Source: Niveibacterium sp. SC-1 (GTDB lineage: Bacteria > Pseudomonadota > Gammaproteobacteria > Burkholderiales > Rhodocyclaceae). Taken from it: a stretch of DNA of 64,000 bases. Positions 51,441-60,725 of this stretch are shown in pieces. The notes beneath the pieces were generated by a model. That model did not search any database, was not told the DNA's origin, and saw nothing but the letters and a program-made list of their open reading frames with translations. The first letter of the stretch is position 1, and each line of letters begins with the position of its first letter. The DNA lies in the NCBI RefSeq assembly GCF_038235435.1, contig NZ_CP151275.1:4154001-4218000 (forward strand), given 5' to 3'. Both the position numbers and the translations under genes were made by a program.

Positions 51441-52240
51441 CGCGGCGCTCCGGTCAGCGCGGCGCGGTAGTTCGGCGCCGGGTAGTGGAAACGCACCGGG
51501 CCATCGACCTCGGAATGCACGAACTGATGTACGTAAGGATCGTCGGAGGCGCGGATCTCGTCCGGCGTCCCTTCGGCCACGACCCGACCCTCCCCGATGA
51601 AGTAGACGTAATCAACGATCTCCAGCGACTCGATCACATCGTGCGTGACGAGGATGGAGCTCGCGCCCAGCGCATCGTTCAGGCGGCGGATCAGCTGACC
51701 GATCACGCCGAGCGAGATCGGATCGAGGCCGGCGAAGGGCTCGTCGTACATCATCAGCATTGGATCCAGCGCGGTCGCGCGCGCCAGCGCGACCCGTCGC
51801 GCCATCCCGCCGGACAGCTCGCCCGGCCGCAGGCGCGCGGCGCCACGCAGCCCGACCGCGTGCAGCTTCATCAGCACCAGGTCGCGGATCAGCTCCTCCG
51901 GCAACTCGGTGTGCTCGCGCAACGGGAAGGCCACGTTGTCGAAGACCGACAGATCGGTGAACAAGGCACCGAACTGGAACAGCATGCCCATGCGCCGACG
52001 CAGCCCATACAGCGCATCACGCTTGAGCTGCGGGATCGGATGGCCATCGACGACAACGCTGCCGGACTTCGGCCGGATCTGCCCGCCGATCAGCGACAAC
52101 AGCGTGGTCTTGCCCGAACCGCTACCGCCCATGATGGCCACGACCTTGCCGCGCGGCACGATGAGCGTGACATCGCTCAGCACGCGACGCGCGCCGTAGG
52201 CATAGGAAACGTTTCGGAGCTCGACCAGATTGTCGGTCAC
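51437..52240 (-). CDS. mlaF: Lipid-transport ATPase MlaF
   Basis: The ATPase of about 267 residues has Walker A IMGGSGSGKTTLLSLIGG, signature ELSGGMARRVALARA, Walker B LMMYDEPFAGLDPIS and the switch histidine in ILVTHDVIES. It heads the mla operon. The start is uncertain: I chose GTG at 52240, which gives VTDNLVELRNVSYAYG and fits the family N-terminus, but no clear ribosome binding site precedes it. Confidence 0.93.
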   Translation of the reverse strand: MTDNLVELRNVSYAYGARRVLSDVTLIVPRGKVVAIMGGSGSGKTTLLSLIGGQIRPKSGSVVVDGHPIPQLKRDALYGLRRRMGMLFQFGALFTDLSVFDNVAFPLREHTELPEELIRDLVLMKLHAVGLRGAARLRPGELSGGMARRVALARATALDPMLMMYDEPFAGLDPISLGVIGQLIRRLNDALGASSILVTHDVIESLEIVDYVYFIGEGRVVAEGTPDEIRASDDPYVHQFVHSEVDGPVRFHYPAPNYRAALTGAPR

Positions 52241-52664
52241 GGCAAGGGGCGTCGGGGGAGGGAATGGGCGCGATTCTACCAGAGCCCCTGCCCCCGCCCG
52301 GCCCGCCGTGCGGCGGCGCACCAACAGTTACGCAGCGGAAACAATCCGGAAAAACCGCCCGACCTTGTCGCCCGCCGGGCTCGCGCTGCCGCGCCCGCGA
52401 CGACCCGGGATCCGCCACGCCAGCACCTCGCTCTTCGCACGGGGAAGAAGACCCGGTCCGCTTCAAGGGATACCGTCGCTTTCCGTACCGGGAGCGCGGC
52501 GCGCGTGCCCGAATCTCTTGCGCGCGACACGGCGATCACAAATATGCCAAATAGTTCCTGCCGCATCTTGCGGGCGATCGCGCTGACATGAACTGGGACA
52601 CGCTGTCGGGCAATCGCGACAAATATGCTGATGGCAAACAACCAGACAACTCGATGCTGCCGTC
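52241..52664. promoter_or_regulatory. Divergent control region between mlaF and the MSHA-like operon
   Basis: No gene was recognised in these 424 nt. The part near the secretin gene is AT-richer and contains the direct repeat ACAAATATGC at 52538-52547 and 52619-52628, 81 nt apart, which could be regulator sites for the operon. No canonical promoter could be assigned. Confidence 0.35.
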
Positions 52665-54398
52665 ATGTTCAGAACAACGCTTCCGTCATGCGCAATCGGG
52701 CTGCTGTGCGCAGCCTGTGTGCAGAACCCGGTGCTGCCCGCCGCAAGGGGCCACATCGCAGCCGAAACTCAGGCGAAACCATCGGAGTCGATTCCCGTCC
52801 CCGTTCGTCATGGTCTCGACCTTCCTCCGCCACAGCCCGTTCGGCGCGAGCCCAGGCTCTCGGTCGTGGTGAACGGCGTTGCAGCGCGCCAGGTGCTGTT
52901 CGCGCTGGCGCGCGACGCCAAGCTCAATATCGACGTGCACCCGGGCATCAGCGGCAGCGTCACGCTCAACGCACTCGACCAGACCCTCCCGCAACTGCTC
53001 GAACGCATCGCCCGCCAGGTGGATATGCGCTGGGAGATGCTCGACGAGACCCTGGTCGTGATGCCCGACTCGCCCTTCCTGCGCCACTACCAGGTGGACT
53101 ACGTGAATCTCGCGCGGGACACCAGCGGCAACGTCGCGATCACGACGGAAGTCTCCGCGACGGGCGGCGTCGGCACGGACGGCAAACCGGGCGCCAGCGC
53201 CACAGGCGCGAATGCCAACAGTTCGAGCACGCGCATCGAGAACCAGTCCCGCAACCGTTTCTGGGACACGCTCGTCCAGAACCTCAAGGACCTGCTGCGC
53301 GAGACGGACAAACTGGTCCCAGCGGCCCTCGCAGATGCCCAGGCTGCTTCCGGCAAGGGCGAGGGGCTCCGGGCGGAACCCCATGCGAGCTACCGCGAGG
53401 CCGCGTCAGTCATCGCCAACCCCGAGACCGGCGTGATCTCGGTGCGAGCCAGCGCCCGCCAGCATGAGCGTGTGCGGGAGTTCATCGAACGCGTGAGCGG
53501 CAGCGCGCAGCGCCAGGTCCTGATCGAAGCCACGATTGCCGAGGTGCAGCTCTCGGAGGATTACCAGCAAGGCATCGACTGGACCAAGCTCGACCCCTCC
53601 GGCAGCGGCTTCAAGTTCGCCCAGGGCGCAGCGGGCGCGCTGGCGGCACCGGCCTCGCACATCTTCGAGTTGAGCTTCGTCTCCAAGGGCGGCAGCTTCT
53701 CGGGCGCAGTCAAGCTGCTCGACAGCTTCGGCACGGCAAAGGTGCTCTCCAGCCCCAAGGTCTCGGTGCTCAACAACCAGACCGCGGTGCTCAAAGTGGT
53801 CGACAACGAGGTGTACTTCGTCTCCAAGGTGGAGAACACCACCAGCCAGAACTTCGACAAGACCGTGTTCTCGACCGAGCTGCGCTCCGTGCCCATCGGC
53901 CTGGTGCTCAGCGTCACGCCGCAGGTGGGCGAGCGGGACACGGTGATCCTGAACATCCGCCCGACGCTGTCGCGGATCGTCGGTTCGGTGGCCGATCCCA
54001 ATCCGGAGCTCAAGAAGAACGGCATCGTCAGCCAGATCCCCATCGTCCGTTCGCGCGAGATCGATTCGATGATCCGCGTCGAGGACGGCAACGTCGCCGT
54101 CATGGGCGGCTTGATGGAAGACGCGCTCGACCTGAACAAGGACACCGTCCCGGTCGCCGCGAGCCTCCCCCTGCTTGGCGGGCTCTTCCAGAACCGCCAG
54201 GACAAGCACCACAAGAGCGAGCTGGTGATCCTGCTGCGCCCGACCATCGTGCGTCGCCCCAGCCTGGCAGGCGACTACGCGGGACAGGCGGCGCGCCTGC
54301 CGGGTAGTGACTTCTTCAAGGGTGAAGCGGGACCGACGCTCTTCAATCTGGACCCTGTCCCCGGAACCGTTCCAGCCGCGGAACGGGTGCTCCCGTGA
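52665..54398 (+). CDS. MshL-like secretin
   Basis: The 577-residue protein has a short export signal ending in LLCAAC (possibly lipid-modified, though the lipobox is not ideal). An N-terminal STN/N0-type domain (VNGVAARQVLFALARDAKLN, TLPQLLERIARQVDMRW) and a secretin core (RQVLIEATIAEVQLSEDYQQ, GTAKVLSSPKVSVLNNQTAV, SIGLVLSVTP-like IGLVLSVTPQVGERD, SELVILLRPTIV) follow. MshL forms the outer-membrane channel of MSHA-type pili. It starts an operon whose later genes mostly overlap by four bases. Confidence 0.92.
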   Translation: MFRTTLPSCAIGLLCAACVQNPVLPAARGHIAAETQAKPSESIPVPVRHGLDLPPPQPVRREPRLSVVVNGVAARQVLFALARDAKLNIDVHPGISGSVTLNALDQTLPQLLERIARQVDMRWEMLDETLVVMPDSPFLRHYQVDYVNLARDTSGNVAITTEVSATGGVGTDGKPGASATGANANSSSTRIENQSRNRFWDTLVQNLKDLLRETDKLVPAALADAQAASGKGEGLRAEPHASYREAASVIANPETGVISVRASARQHERVREFIERVSGSAQRQVLIEATIAEVQLSEDYQQGIDWTKLDPSGSGFKFAQGAAGALAAPASHIFELSFVSKGGSFSGAVKLLDSFGTAKVLSSPKVSVLNNQTAVLKVVDNEVYFVSKVENTTSQNFDKTVFSTELRSVPIGLVLSVTPQVGERDTVILNIRPTLSRIVGSVADPNPELKKNGIVSQIPIVRSREIDSMIRVEDGNVAVMGGLMEDALDLNKDTVPVAASLPLLGGLFQNRQDKHHKSELVILLRPTIVRRPSLAGDYAGQAARLPGSDFFKGEAGPTLFNLDPVPGTVPAAERVLP

Positions 54399-55486
54399 GC
54401 AGCGCTGATCTCAGCCTGATCGACGCGCCTGCCGTAGCGGTCCATGAGCCCGCGCCGGCAGGGCGCCCCGTCAAGGCGCAGACCGACGCTGACGTTGCGC
54501 AAGCCGCGACCGCCGCACCGGATCGTCCGCGGCAACACCACCTCCCGCGCGGGTTCGCGCGTTCCCGGTTCCACGGCCTCGTCTTTCCGATCGCGGTGAT
54601 TGTCGGCATCACGCTCAGCGTCCTGCTCTGGCTCCATGCAGACGAAGCGAAGCTCTCGGCACCCACTCCTGAAGTGTCCGCGCCGCCCGCGCCAACGCCA
54701 ACGCCAACGCCAACGCCACGCGCAGTCTCCACCACGTTGCCGGTGGCCAACGAGGTTCCGCACGAGAGTTCGCCCATCGCCAAGGCCGAAGCACCTGGGG
54801 CCGCGGCGCAGCGTCCGACGCATACACGCAGACCCACCCTGCCGGCCGCCACACCACCGGAGCCGAAGCCGACGGTCGCCGCGCTACCGAGGGCCGAACC
54901 CGCAGAGCAGGCCGTCGACGCGCCGACCCATGCCGCCTACGAGGCCCTTCTCGCGGGCGATCTCGCGACGGCCAGCGAGCACTATCGCCAGGCGCTCGCC
55001 GGGAACGGGCAAAACTGCGATGCGCTCAACGGCCTCGGCCTGATCGCGCTGCGCAAGGATCACCTCGCCGAAGCCACGCACTGGTTCGAGCGCTGCGCCG
55101 CGGCGGATCCACGCAATCCCTACGCGCGCGCCGCGCTCGCCCGACTCGGCCTCGAGTCGACCCTGGCGGGCGGCGAGATCGCCCTGCAGGAAATGCTGCG
55201 CCGGACGCCTGCCGATCCGGCCCTCCACTTCGCCCTCGCGAACGGGATGGCCCGCAACGGGCAGTGGGACAAGGCGCAGGAGCACTACTTCCAGGCCAGC
55301 GCGCTCGATCCGGGCAACCCCGACTACCTCTTCAACCTCGCGGTCGCGCTCGATCGGCTCGGGTATCCCGGTCCCGCGCGCGAACACTACGGACAGGCCT
55401 TGGCTGCAGCACGCCTGCGCCCCGCGGCCTTCGACCCGGTCGCCGCCACGGCGCGACGCGAACAGCTCGCGGAGGCGCCGCGATGA
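54395..55486 (+). CDS. MshN-like membrane-anchored TPR protein
   Basis: The 363-residue protein has a cytoplasmic N-terminus of about 55 residues, one membrane helix (LVFPIAVIVGITLSVLLWL), a proline/threonine-rich linker with a PTPTPTPTP run coded by a short tandem repeat, and three or more TPR motifs (residues about 175-350). The arrangement and position match MshN. It probably tethers or times secretin assembly. It overlaps the secretin and ATPase genes by four bases each. Confidence 0.8.
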   Translation: MSSADLSLIDAPAVAVHEPAPAGRPVKAQTDADVAQAATAAPDRPRQHHLPRGFARSRFHGLVFPIAVIVGITLSVLLWLHADEAKLSAPTPEVSAPPAPTPTPTPTPRAVSTTLPVANEVPHESSPIAKAEAPGAAAQRPTHTRRPTLPAATPPEPKPTVAALPRAEPAEQAVDAPTHAAYEALLAGDLATASEHYRQALAGNGQNCDALNGLGLIALRKDHLAEATHWFERCAAADPRNPYARAALARLGLESTLAGGEIALQEMLRRTPADPALHFALANGMARNGQWDKAQEHYFQASALDPGNPDYLFNLAVALDRLGYPGPAREHYGQALAAARLRPAAFDPVAATARREQLAEAPR

Positions 55487-57174
55487 GCGCCGGACCCGCC
55501 GACCGCCCGCCCCTGGGTCAACAACTGCTCGCCCAAGGCCTGATCAGCGAAGACCAGCTACGCATCGCCCTGATGGAGCAGGCGCGCGGCCAACACACAC
55601 TGGGCAAGCTCCTGGTGCAGCTGGGTTTCCTGAGCGAAGCAACCTTGCGCGATGCGCTCTCCCACAACCTGGGCGCCCAGAGCGTGGATCTCGCCCATGC
55701 GCTGGTCGATCCGGCCGCGTTGCGCATGGTTGCGGAGCCCATTGCGCGACGGCATCGCCTGCTGCCGCTTTCCTACGATGAAGCGCGCCGGACCCTGCTC
55801 GTGGCCATGGCCGACACTGGCGACATCGTCGCACTGGACAAGCTGCGCAGCAGTCTTGCCGCGGACGTCAGCGTGGCGCAGGTCCTCGCGGGCGAGTCGG
55901 AGATCGTGCGGGCCATCGACCAGCACTACGGTCACGTCCTCTCGATCGACGGCATCCTTGGCGAGATCGAGGCAGGCCGCGGCGCCCTGTTGCAAGGGTC
56001 GGCAGGCGGCGACCCCAACGGTCAGCCCGTCGTCCGTCTGGTGGACGCGCTGCTGGTGGACGCGGTCAAGCGCGGCGCTTCCGACATCCATTTCGAGCCC
56101 GAAGCCGCCTTCCTGCGCGTGCGCTACCGGATCGACGGCCTGCTGCGCCAGATCCGCGCCCTGCACCGCTCGCACTGGGCGGCGATGTCAGTGCGCCTGA
56201 AGGTGATGGCCAAGCTCAACATCGCCGAGAATCGGGCGCCGCAGGACGGGCGGATCTCGCTGCATGTCTCCGGACGCGAGATCGACTTCCGCATCGCGAC
56301 GCAGCCGACCATTCACGGCGAGAACATCGTGCTGCGCGTGCTCGATCGCCAGCGCGGCATCGTTCCGCTCGAAGACCTGGGCCTCACGCGGGCGCAACTC
56401 GACGGCCTCACGCGCCTGATCGCACGCCCCGAGGGCCTGCTCCTGGTCACCGGCCCGACCGGCAGCGGCAAGACCACGACCCTGTACTCCATCCTCCAGC
56501 ACCTCAGCCACGAGGGCATCAACGTGATGACGCTGGAGGATCCCGTCGAGTACCCGATGCCGCTGCTGCGCCAGACCTCGGTGTCCGAGGCGGTCAAGCT
56601 GGATTTTGCCAATGGCGTGCGGGCGATGATGCGGCAAGACCCCGACGTGATCCTGGTGGGCGAGATCCGCGACGCGGACACGGCCAGCATGGCGCTACGG
56701 GCGGCCATGACCGGGCACCAGGTCTTCTCCACCCTGCACACCCGCTCGGCATTGGGTGTCGTGCCACGGCTGCGCGACCTCGGCGTCAAGCCCGATGTCA
56801 TGGAAGGCAACATCATGGGCGCGATCGGACAGCGCCTCGTCCGCCGCCTGTGCGAACGCTGCAGGCACCCGCGCGCGGCCAGCGAAACCGAACACCGTCT
56901 CACGGGCTGTGCCGAGGTCTACGAGGCACCGGGTTGCAGCCACTGCGAATTCCGCGGCTTCCGCGGTCGCAGCGCCATCATGGAACTGCTGCGCTTCGAT
57001 GCAGACCTCGACGGACTCGTCGCACGCGGTGCCAGCGGGCGCGAACTCGACGAAGCGGCACGGGCCAAGGGCTTTATCTCCCTGGCCGAGGACGGATTGC
57101 GACGGGTCGCCGATGGCACCACCAGCCTTGCAGAACTTGCCCGGGTCGTGGACCTGAGCGACCGGATCTTCTGA
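55483..57174 (+). CDS. MshE-like assembly ATPase
   Basis: The 563-residue GspE-family ATPase has an N-terminal MshEN domain (LGQQLLAQGLISEDQLRIAL, LGKLLVQLGFLSEATLRDAL), which in MshE binds cyclic di-GMP. The motor domain has Walker A VTGPTGSGKTTTLYS, Walker B DPDVILVGEIRD and a zinc cysteine set (LCERCRHP, GCSHCEFRG). It powers fibre assembly. The ATG at 55483 overlaps the TPR gene's stop. Confidence 0.93.
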   Translation: MSAGPADRPPLGQQLLAQGLISEDQLRIALMEQARGQHTLGKLLVQLGFLSEATLRDALSHNLGAQSVDLAHALVDPAALRMVAEPIARRHRLLPLSYDEARRTLLVAMADTGDIVALDKLRSSLAADVSVAQVLAGESEIVRAIDQHYGHVLSIDGILGEIEAGRGALLQGSAGGDPNGQPVVRLVDALLVDAVKRGASDIHFEPEAAFLRVRYRIDGLLRQIRALHRSHWAAMSVRLKVMAKLNIAENRAPQDGRISLHVSGREIDFRIATQPTIHGENIVLRVLDRQRGIVPLEDLGLTRAQLDGLTRLIARPEGLLLVTGPTGSGKTTTLYSILQHLSHEGINVMTLEDPVEYPMPLLRQTSVSEAVKLDFANGVRAMMRQDPDVILVGEIRDADTASMALRAAMTGHQVFSTLHTRSALGVVPRLRDLGVKPDVMEGNIMGAIGQRLVRRLCERCRHPRAASETEHRLTGCAEVYEAPGCSHCEFRGFRGRSAIMELLRFDADLDGLVARGASGRELDEAARAKGFISLAEDGLRRVADGTTSLAELARVVDLSDRIF

Positions 57175-57176
57175 GC

Positions 57177-58370
57177 ATGCCGGCCTTCTCCTATCGCGCC
57201 CTCGATGCGCAAGGCCAGCTGGTGCGCGGACGCATGTCCGCACCCGGCATGGCCGAACTCGAACAGCGCCTGCAGCAGGCGGGGCTCGCCTTCATCAACG
57301 GCGAAGCGGTGCGCGAGCTGAGCTGGTCGCGCCCGCCCCGGCGCGAGCTGATGCACTTCTGCTTCCATCTCGAGCAGCTGCTGCGCGCCGGCGTTCCCAT
57401 CCTCGACGCGCTGCAGGATCTGCAGGAGGCCGCGGCGCACCCGCGTTTCCGGGCCGCCACCGCCGAGGTGCTCCAGCGCATCCACGGCGGCTCGCCGTTT
57501 TCTGAGGCACTGGCCAGCCAACCGGCCGTCTTCGACCGGATGTTCTGCGCCCTGATCCGCGCCGGCGAAACCACCGGCCGGCTGCCCGAGGTGCTGGCCC
57601 AGATCCATGAAACCCGCAAACGCGAAGACGAACTCGCCGCCTACACCCGGCGCCTCGCGATCTACCCGGCGGTGGTGCTGCTGGTGGTCTGCGCGGCGCT
57701 GATCGTCTCGCTGAGTTGCGTCGTCCCGGAGCTCGCCAAGCTCTTCGCCTCGACCGGGCAGACGCTCCCGGCGTCGACGCGTTTGCTCGTCGCACTCTCC
57801 GAACTCGTTACCCAGCACTACGGCTGGCTGCTCGGCGGGCTGGCACTCGCCGTGGCCGCCGGTGCGGCCACCCTGACCTTCAGCGCCGCCGCGCGTCTGG
57901 CGCTGGACCGCGCAAAACTGCAGGCGGCGGTCATCGGGCCGGTCCATCGCAAGATCGTCCTCGCGCGTTTCGCAGCGCTCTTCGCGATGAGCTACGCCGC
58001 CGGCATCACCATCCCGGAAACCCTGCGGATCGCCCAGGATGCCGCGGGCAACCGTGCTATCCGCCGCGCACTCAAACAGGTCGAGACCCGTGTCAGTGAA
58101 GGCCAGCAACTCACCCAGGCCTTCGCCGGCGCCGCACTCTTCCCGCCCTTGGTGATCCGCATGCTGAGGGTCGGCGAGACCACCGGTGCGCTCGACGCGG
58201 CCCTGGCCAACGTCGGCTACTTCTATGAGCGTGACGTGCGCGAATCGATCCTGCGCCTGCAGGCCATGCTCGAGCCGCTGCTGACCGTCGTCCTCGGCGG
58301 CCTGCTCATGTGGGTGATGCTCTCCGTGCTGGGGCCGATCTACGACATCATCACCCGGATGACACCATGA
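57177..58370 (+). CDS. MshG/GspF-like platform protein
   Basis: The 397-residue protein has two T2SSF domains (FCFHLEQLLRAGVPILDALQ and LARFAALFAMSYAAGITIPE) and three membrane helices. It is the inner-membrane platform that couples the ATPase to pilin extraction. The gene starts two nt after the ATPase stop. Confidence 0.94.
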   Translation: MPAFSYRALDAQGQLVRGRMSAPGMAELEQRLQQAGLAFINGEAVRELSWSRPPRRELMHFCFHLEQLLRAGVPILDALQDLQEAAAHPRFRAATAEVLQRIHGGSPFSEALASQPAVFDRMFCALIRAGETTGRLPEVLAQIHETRKREDELAAYTRRLAIYPAVVLLVVCAALIVSLSCVVPELAKLFASTGQTLPASTRLLVALSELVTQHYGWLLGGLALAVAAGAATLTFSAAARLALDRAKLQAAVIGPVHRKIVLARFAALFAMSYAAGITIPETLRIAQDAAGNRAIRRALKQVETRVSEGQQLTQAFAGAALFPPLVIRMLRVGETTGALDAALANVGYFYERDVRESILRLQAMLEPLLTVVLGGLLMWVMLSVLGPIYDIITRMTP

Positions 58371-59800
58371 GCCGCACCAGAGCGATCCTCCACGTGACCC
58401 CGGCCGGGCTGGCCGTCTGGTACGCACGACGCGGGTTGATCCTGACCGGACCAGGCTTCCCGCCTACGCCCGCCGGCGAAGCCGACTTTTGCGCCTGGCT
58501 GCGTGAAGCCGCGCACCTGCCGCTGCGCCTGCTTGCCGACGGCGGCGACGAGAACTTCGACATCGAAACCTTGCCACGGATGGCCGGCAAGGACCGCAAG
58601 GCGTTCATCCAGCGGCGCCAGGCGCAGCTGGCCCAGGGCTCGCCGTTCTCGGCCTGCCTTGCGCTACCGCCCGCAGCAGACGAGAGCCAAGGCTCGCGCG
58701 TCCTGTTCCTCTCACTCACCCGCACCGACCTGCTCGAACCCTGGCTGGACTGCCTGCGCCACGCGGACGCAAAGCTGCAGGATCTGGTCTCGCCCGCCCT
58801 CGTGGCCCCTGCGCTGCTGCCCAAACCGCTGCGCCGGAGCCGCCACGTCCTCCTTTGCCTGCGTACGGCCGAAGGTCTGCAATTGAGCCTTCTGCAGTCC
58901 GGCAAGGCGGTCTTCGCCCGACGGGGCTCGATACCGCGCGAGGGTTCCTGGGTGGAGAACGCCGTCAACGAAGTCCGACGCTCGCGCCAGTACTTCCTCG
59001 GGCAACGCCTGATCCGGCGCGACGAAACCCTGCCGCTCGCGCTTTGCTGCGGCCGCGACGACTTCGAGCTCATGCGGGTCCAACTCACCGGCGAGCCGCT
59101 GGCCTTGCACTGGATCGACGCCGTCGGCACGGATGTGCCGCCGCTCTTGCGCGCTGCGGCCGATGCCCGCCCCCCCGCGCAGCTGGCGCCGCACGCGGCA
59201 CGTCGCCGCTACACGCAGCGGCAGCATTTGCGCAGGCTGGCCTGGGGTGCCGGCTTGCTCGCCGCCGGCCTGCTCCTCTGCGCGGGTGGCCTGCTACTGG
59301 CTCGCCGGGAGCGCATCGCCGACATCCAGACCCTGCAGCGCGCCAGCGCGCTGCGCACCCAGGAGCTCGCACGCCTGCGCGCGGAACTCCCGGCCCTCCC
59401 GGGCTCGCTCGCCGAGGTCGAGGGCCGCCTCGATGAGTTCGCGCGACTCCGTGCGCAAGCTGCGCTCTCCCCGCATGCGCTGCTGCAAGCGGGCAGCGTG
59501 TTCGCCGAAAACCCCGGCCTGCGCCTGACACAGATTGAGTGGACCGCGGTGGACGCAGTTTCCGACGCGGCCTCGTCAACTCGCGCCCCGGGCGCGTCGG
59601 GGCGCGGGCTGCACCTCGTGCTCAAGGGAGACGTCCGCGCGGTCGCTGCGCGCGAGGGCACGGATCCGCTGATCGGCCTACCCGAAGCCATGCGGCTGCG
59701 TGGCGCAGCCAGAACCACGCTGCGTCGCACGCCGCCCCCCAGTCCAGAGGCAATCGCCGGCTTCGCCCTGGAAGCGGACTTTCCCGGAGACACCCGATGA
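58367..59800 (+). CDS. MshI-like (PilM/PilN-type) protein
   Basis: The 477-residue protein has a cytoplasmic actin-like N-terminal half (PilM/GspL-type, about residues 1-270) and one membrane helix (LAWGAGLLAAGLLLCAGGLLL). A periplasmic coiled coil plus ferredoxin-like PilN/GspL part follows. It overlaps the platform gene by four bases. Sequence similarity to known MshI is not obvious by eye, and the call rests on position and architecture. Confidence 0.7.
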   Translation: MSRTRAILHVTPAGLAVWYARRGLILTGPGFPPTPAGEADFCAWLREAAHLPLRLLADGGDENFDIETLPRMAGKDRKAFIQRRQAQLAQGSPFSACLALPPAADESQGSRVLFLSLTRTDLLEPWLDCLRHADAKLQDLVSPALVAPALLPKPLRRSRHVLLCLRTAEGLQLSLLQSGKAVFARRGSIPREGSWVENAVNEVRRSRQYFLGQRLIRRDETLPLALCCGRDDFELMRVQLTGEPLALHWIDAVGTDVPPLLRAAADARPPAQLAPHAARRRYTQRQHLRRLAWGAGLLAAGLLLCAGGLLLARRERIADIQTLQRASALRTQELARLRAELPALPGSLAEVEGRLDEFARLRAQAALSPHALLQAGSVFAENPGLRLTQIEWTAVDAVSDAASSTRAPGASGRGLHLVLKGDVRAVAAREGTDPLIGLPEAMRLRGAARTTLRRTPPPSPEAIAGFALEADFPGDTR

Positions 59801-60348
59801 GCCGACCCGACACGGCTCTGCTCGCCGGCCTGCTCGGCGGCACCGCGCTTCTTGGCGCGGCGGCCCTCGCGCTCGGCGCAGCCGCCAGCAGCAATAGTCT
59901 GGCCGAGGCGGCCTACCAGACGGCCCGCACCGCCGACGATCGCGGCCGCGCCGCGCTCCAGCAACTGCGCCTCGAAGCGCCGCGGATCCGCGCGGCCGCT
60001 GCGCGACTCCAGGAAATGCCGCCGGAGTACCTCGGCGACGAGGACGCGCTGGCGTTGGCGATCAGTCGCATTGCCATCGAACATCACGCGCGCGACCTCG
60101 AATTGAGCCTCATGCCGGCCAATGCCGGCATGCCGCCGGGCGCGGGCCAACGCACCTTTTCCCTGCAGGCCCGCTTCCCGCATGAAGGGCATTTCCTGCA
60201 GGTGCTGCAGGACCTTGGTGAGGCCGGTGGTCCGCTCGCCGCGACTCGCCATTGCGTACTCGAACAGGATGCACAGGCCGGCGCACTCGTGCACTGCGAA
60301 CTGAGCTGGCTGGCTCGGGCGCTCGCCCCGCAGGGAGCCCGTCGATGA
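59797..60348 (+). CDS. MshJ/GspM-like membrane protein
   Basis: The 183-residue protein has one N-terminal membrane helix (LLAGLLGGTALLGAAALALGA), a coiled coil (ARTADDRGRAALQQLRLEA) and a small alpha/beta domain, as in GspM/PilO/MshJ. It completes the inner-membrane alignment complex with the MshI-like protein. Confidence 0.7.
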   Translation: MSRPDTALLAGLLGGTALLGAAALALGAAASSNSLAEAAYQTARTADDRGRAALQQLRLEAPRIRAAAARLQEMPPEYLGDEDALALAISRIAIEHHARDLELSLMPANAGMPPGAGQRTFSLQARFPHEGHFLQVLQDLGEAGGPLAATRHCVLEQDAQAGALVHCELSWLARALAPQGARR

Positions 60349-60725
60349 AGAGTGCAGGATTTTGCGCCGCCGCGCTGCTCGCCGGCCTCGCGTGGACGCC
60401 GAGCCTGGTGCTGGCAGGGGCGCCGGATTCGCTGGGCCGCCTCTTCACTTCCGAAGCCGAGCGGCGCGCGGTAGACGATCCGCCGCCGCGCCCGAAGGCA
60501 CCGAAGCCGCGGGCCCGCACCGTCGAGATCCGCGTAGAGGGCATCGTGCGGCGGGAAGACGGCCGCGACACGATCTGGCTCAACGGCGAGGCGCGGCAGG
60601 ATGTGCCCGACCTGGACGGCCACTCGACCGACCGGATCCGGGTGAGGACCGCCAGCGGCAAGGTGGAGGAAGTGCCAGTCGGCAGCAGCTTCGAAGGCGA
60701 AGCGCGCGCTTGGGGATTCGAGTGA
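60345..60725 (+). CDS. MshK/PilP-like exported protein
   Basis: The 126-residue protein has a signal peptide (FCAAALLAGLAWTPSLVLA), a proline-rich linker (DDPPPRPKAPKPRA) and a short beta domain (VEIRVEGIVRREDGRDTIWL). MshK, PilP and GspC fill this position and connect the inner-membrane complex to the secretin. The assignment is by position. Confidence 0.65.
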   Translation: MKSAGFCAAALLAGLAWTPSLVLAGAPDSLGRLFTSEAERRAVDDPPPRPKAPKPRARTVEIRVEGIVRREDGRDTIWLNGEARQDVPDLDGHSTDRIRVRTASGKVEEVPVGSSFEGEARAWGFE

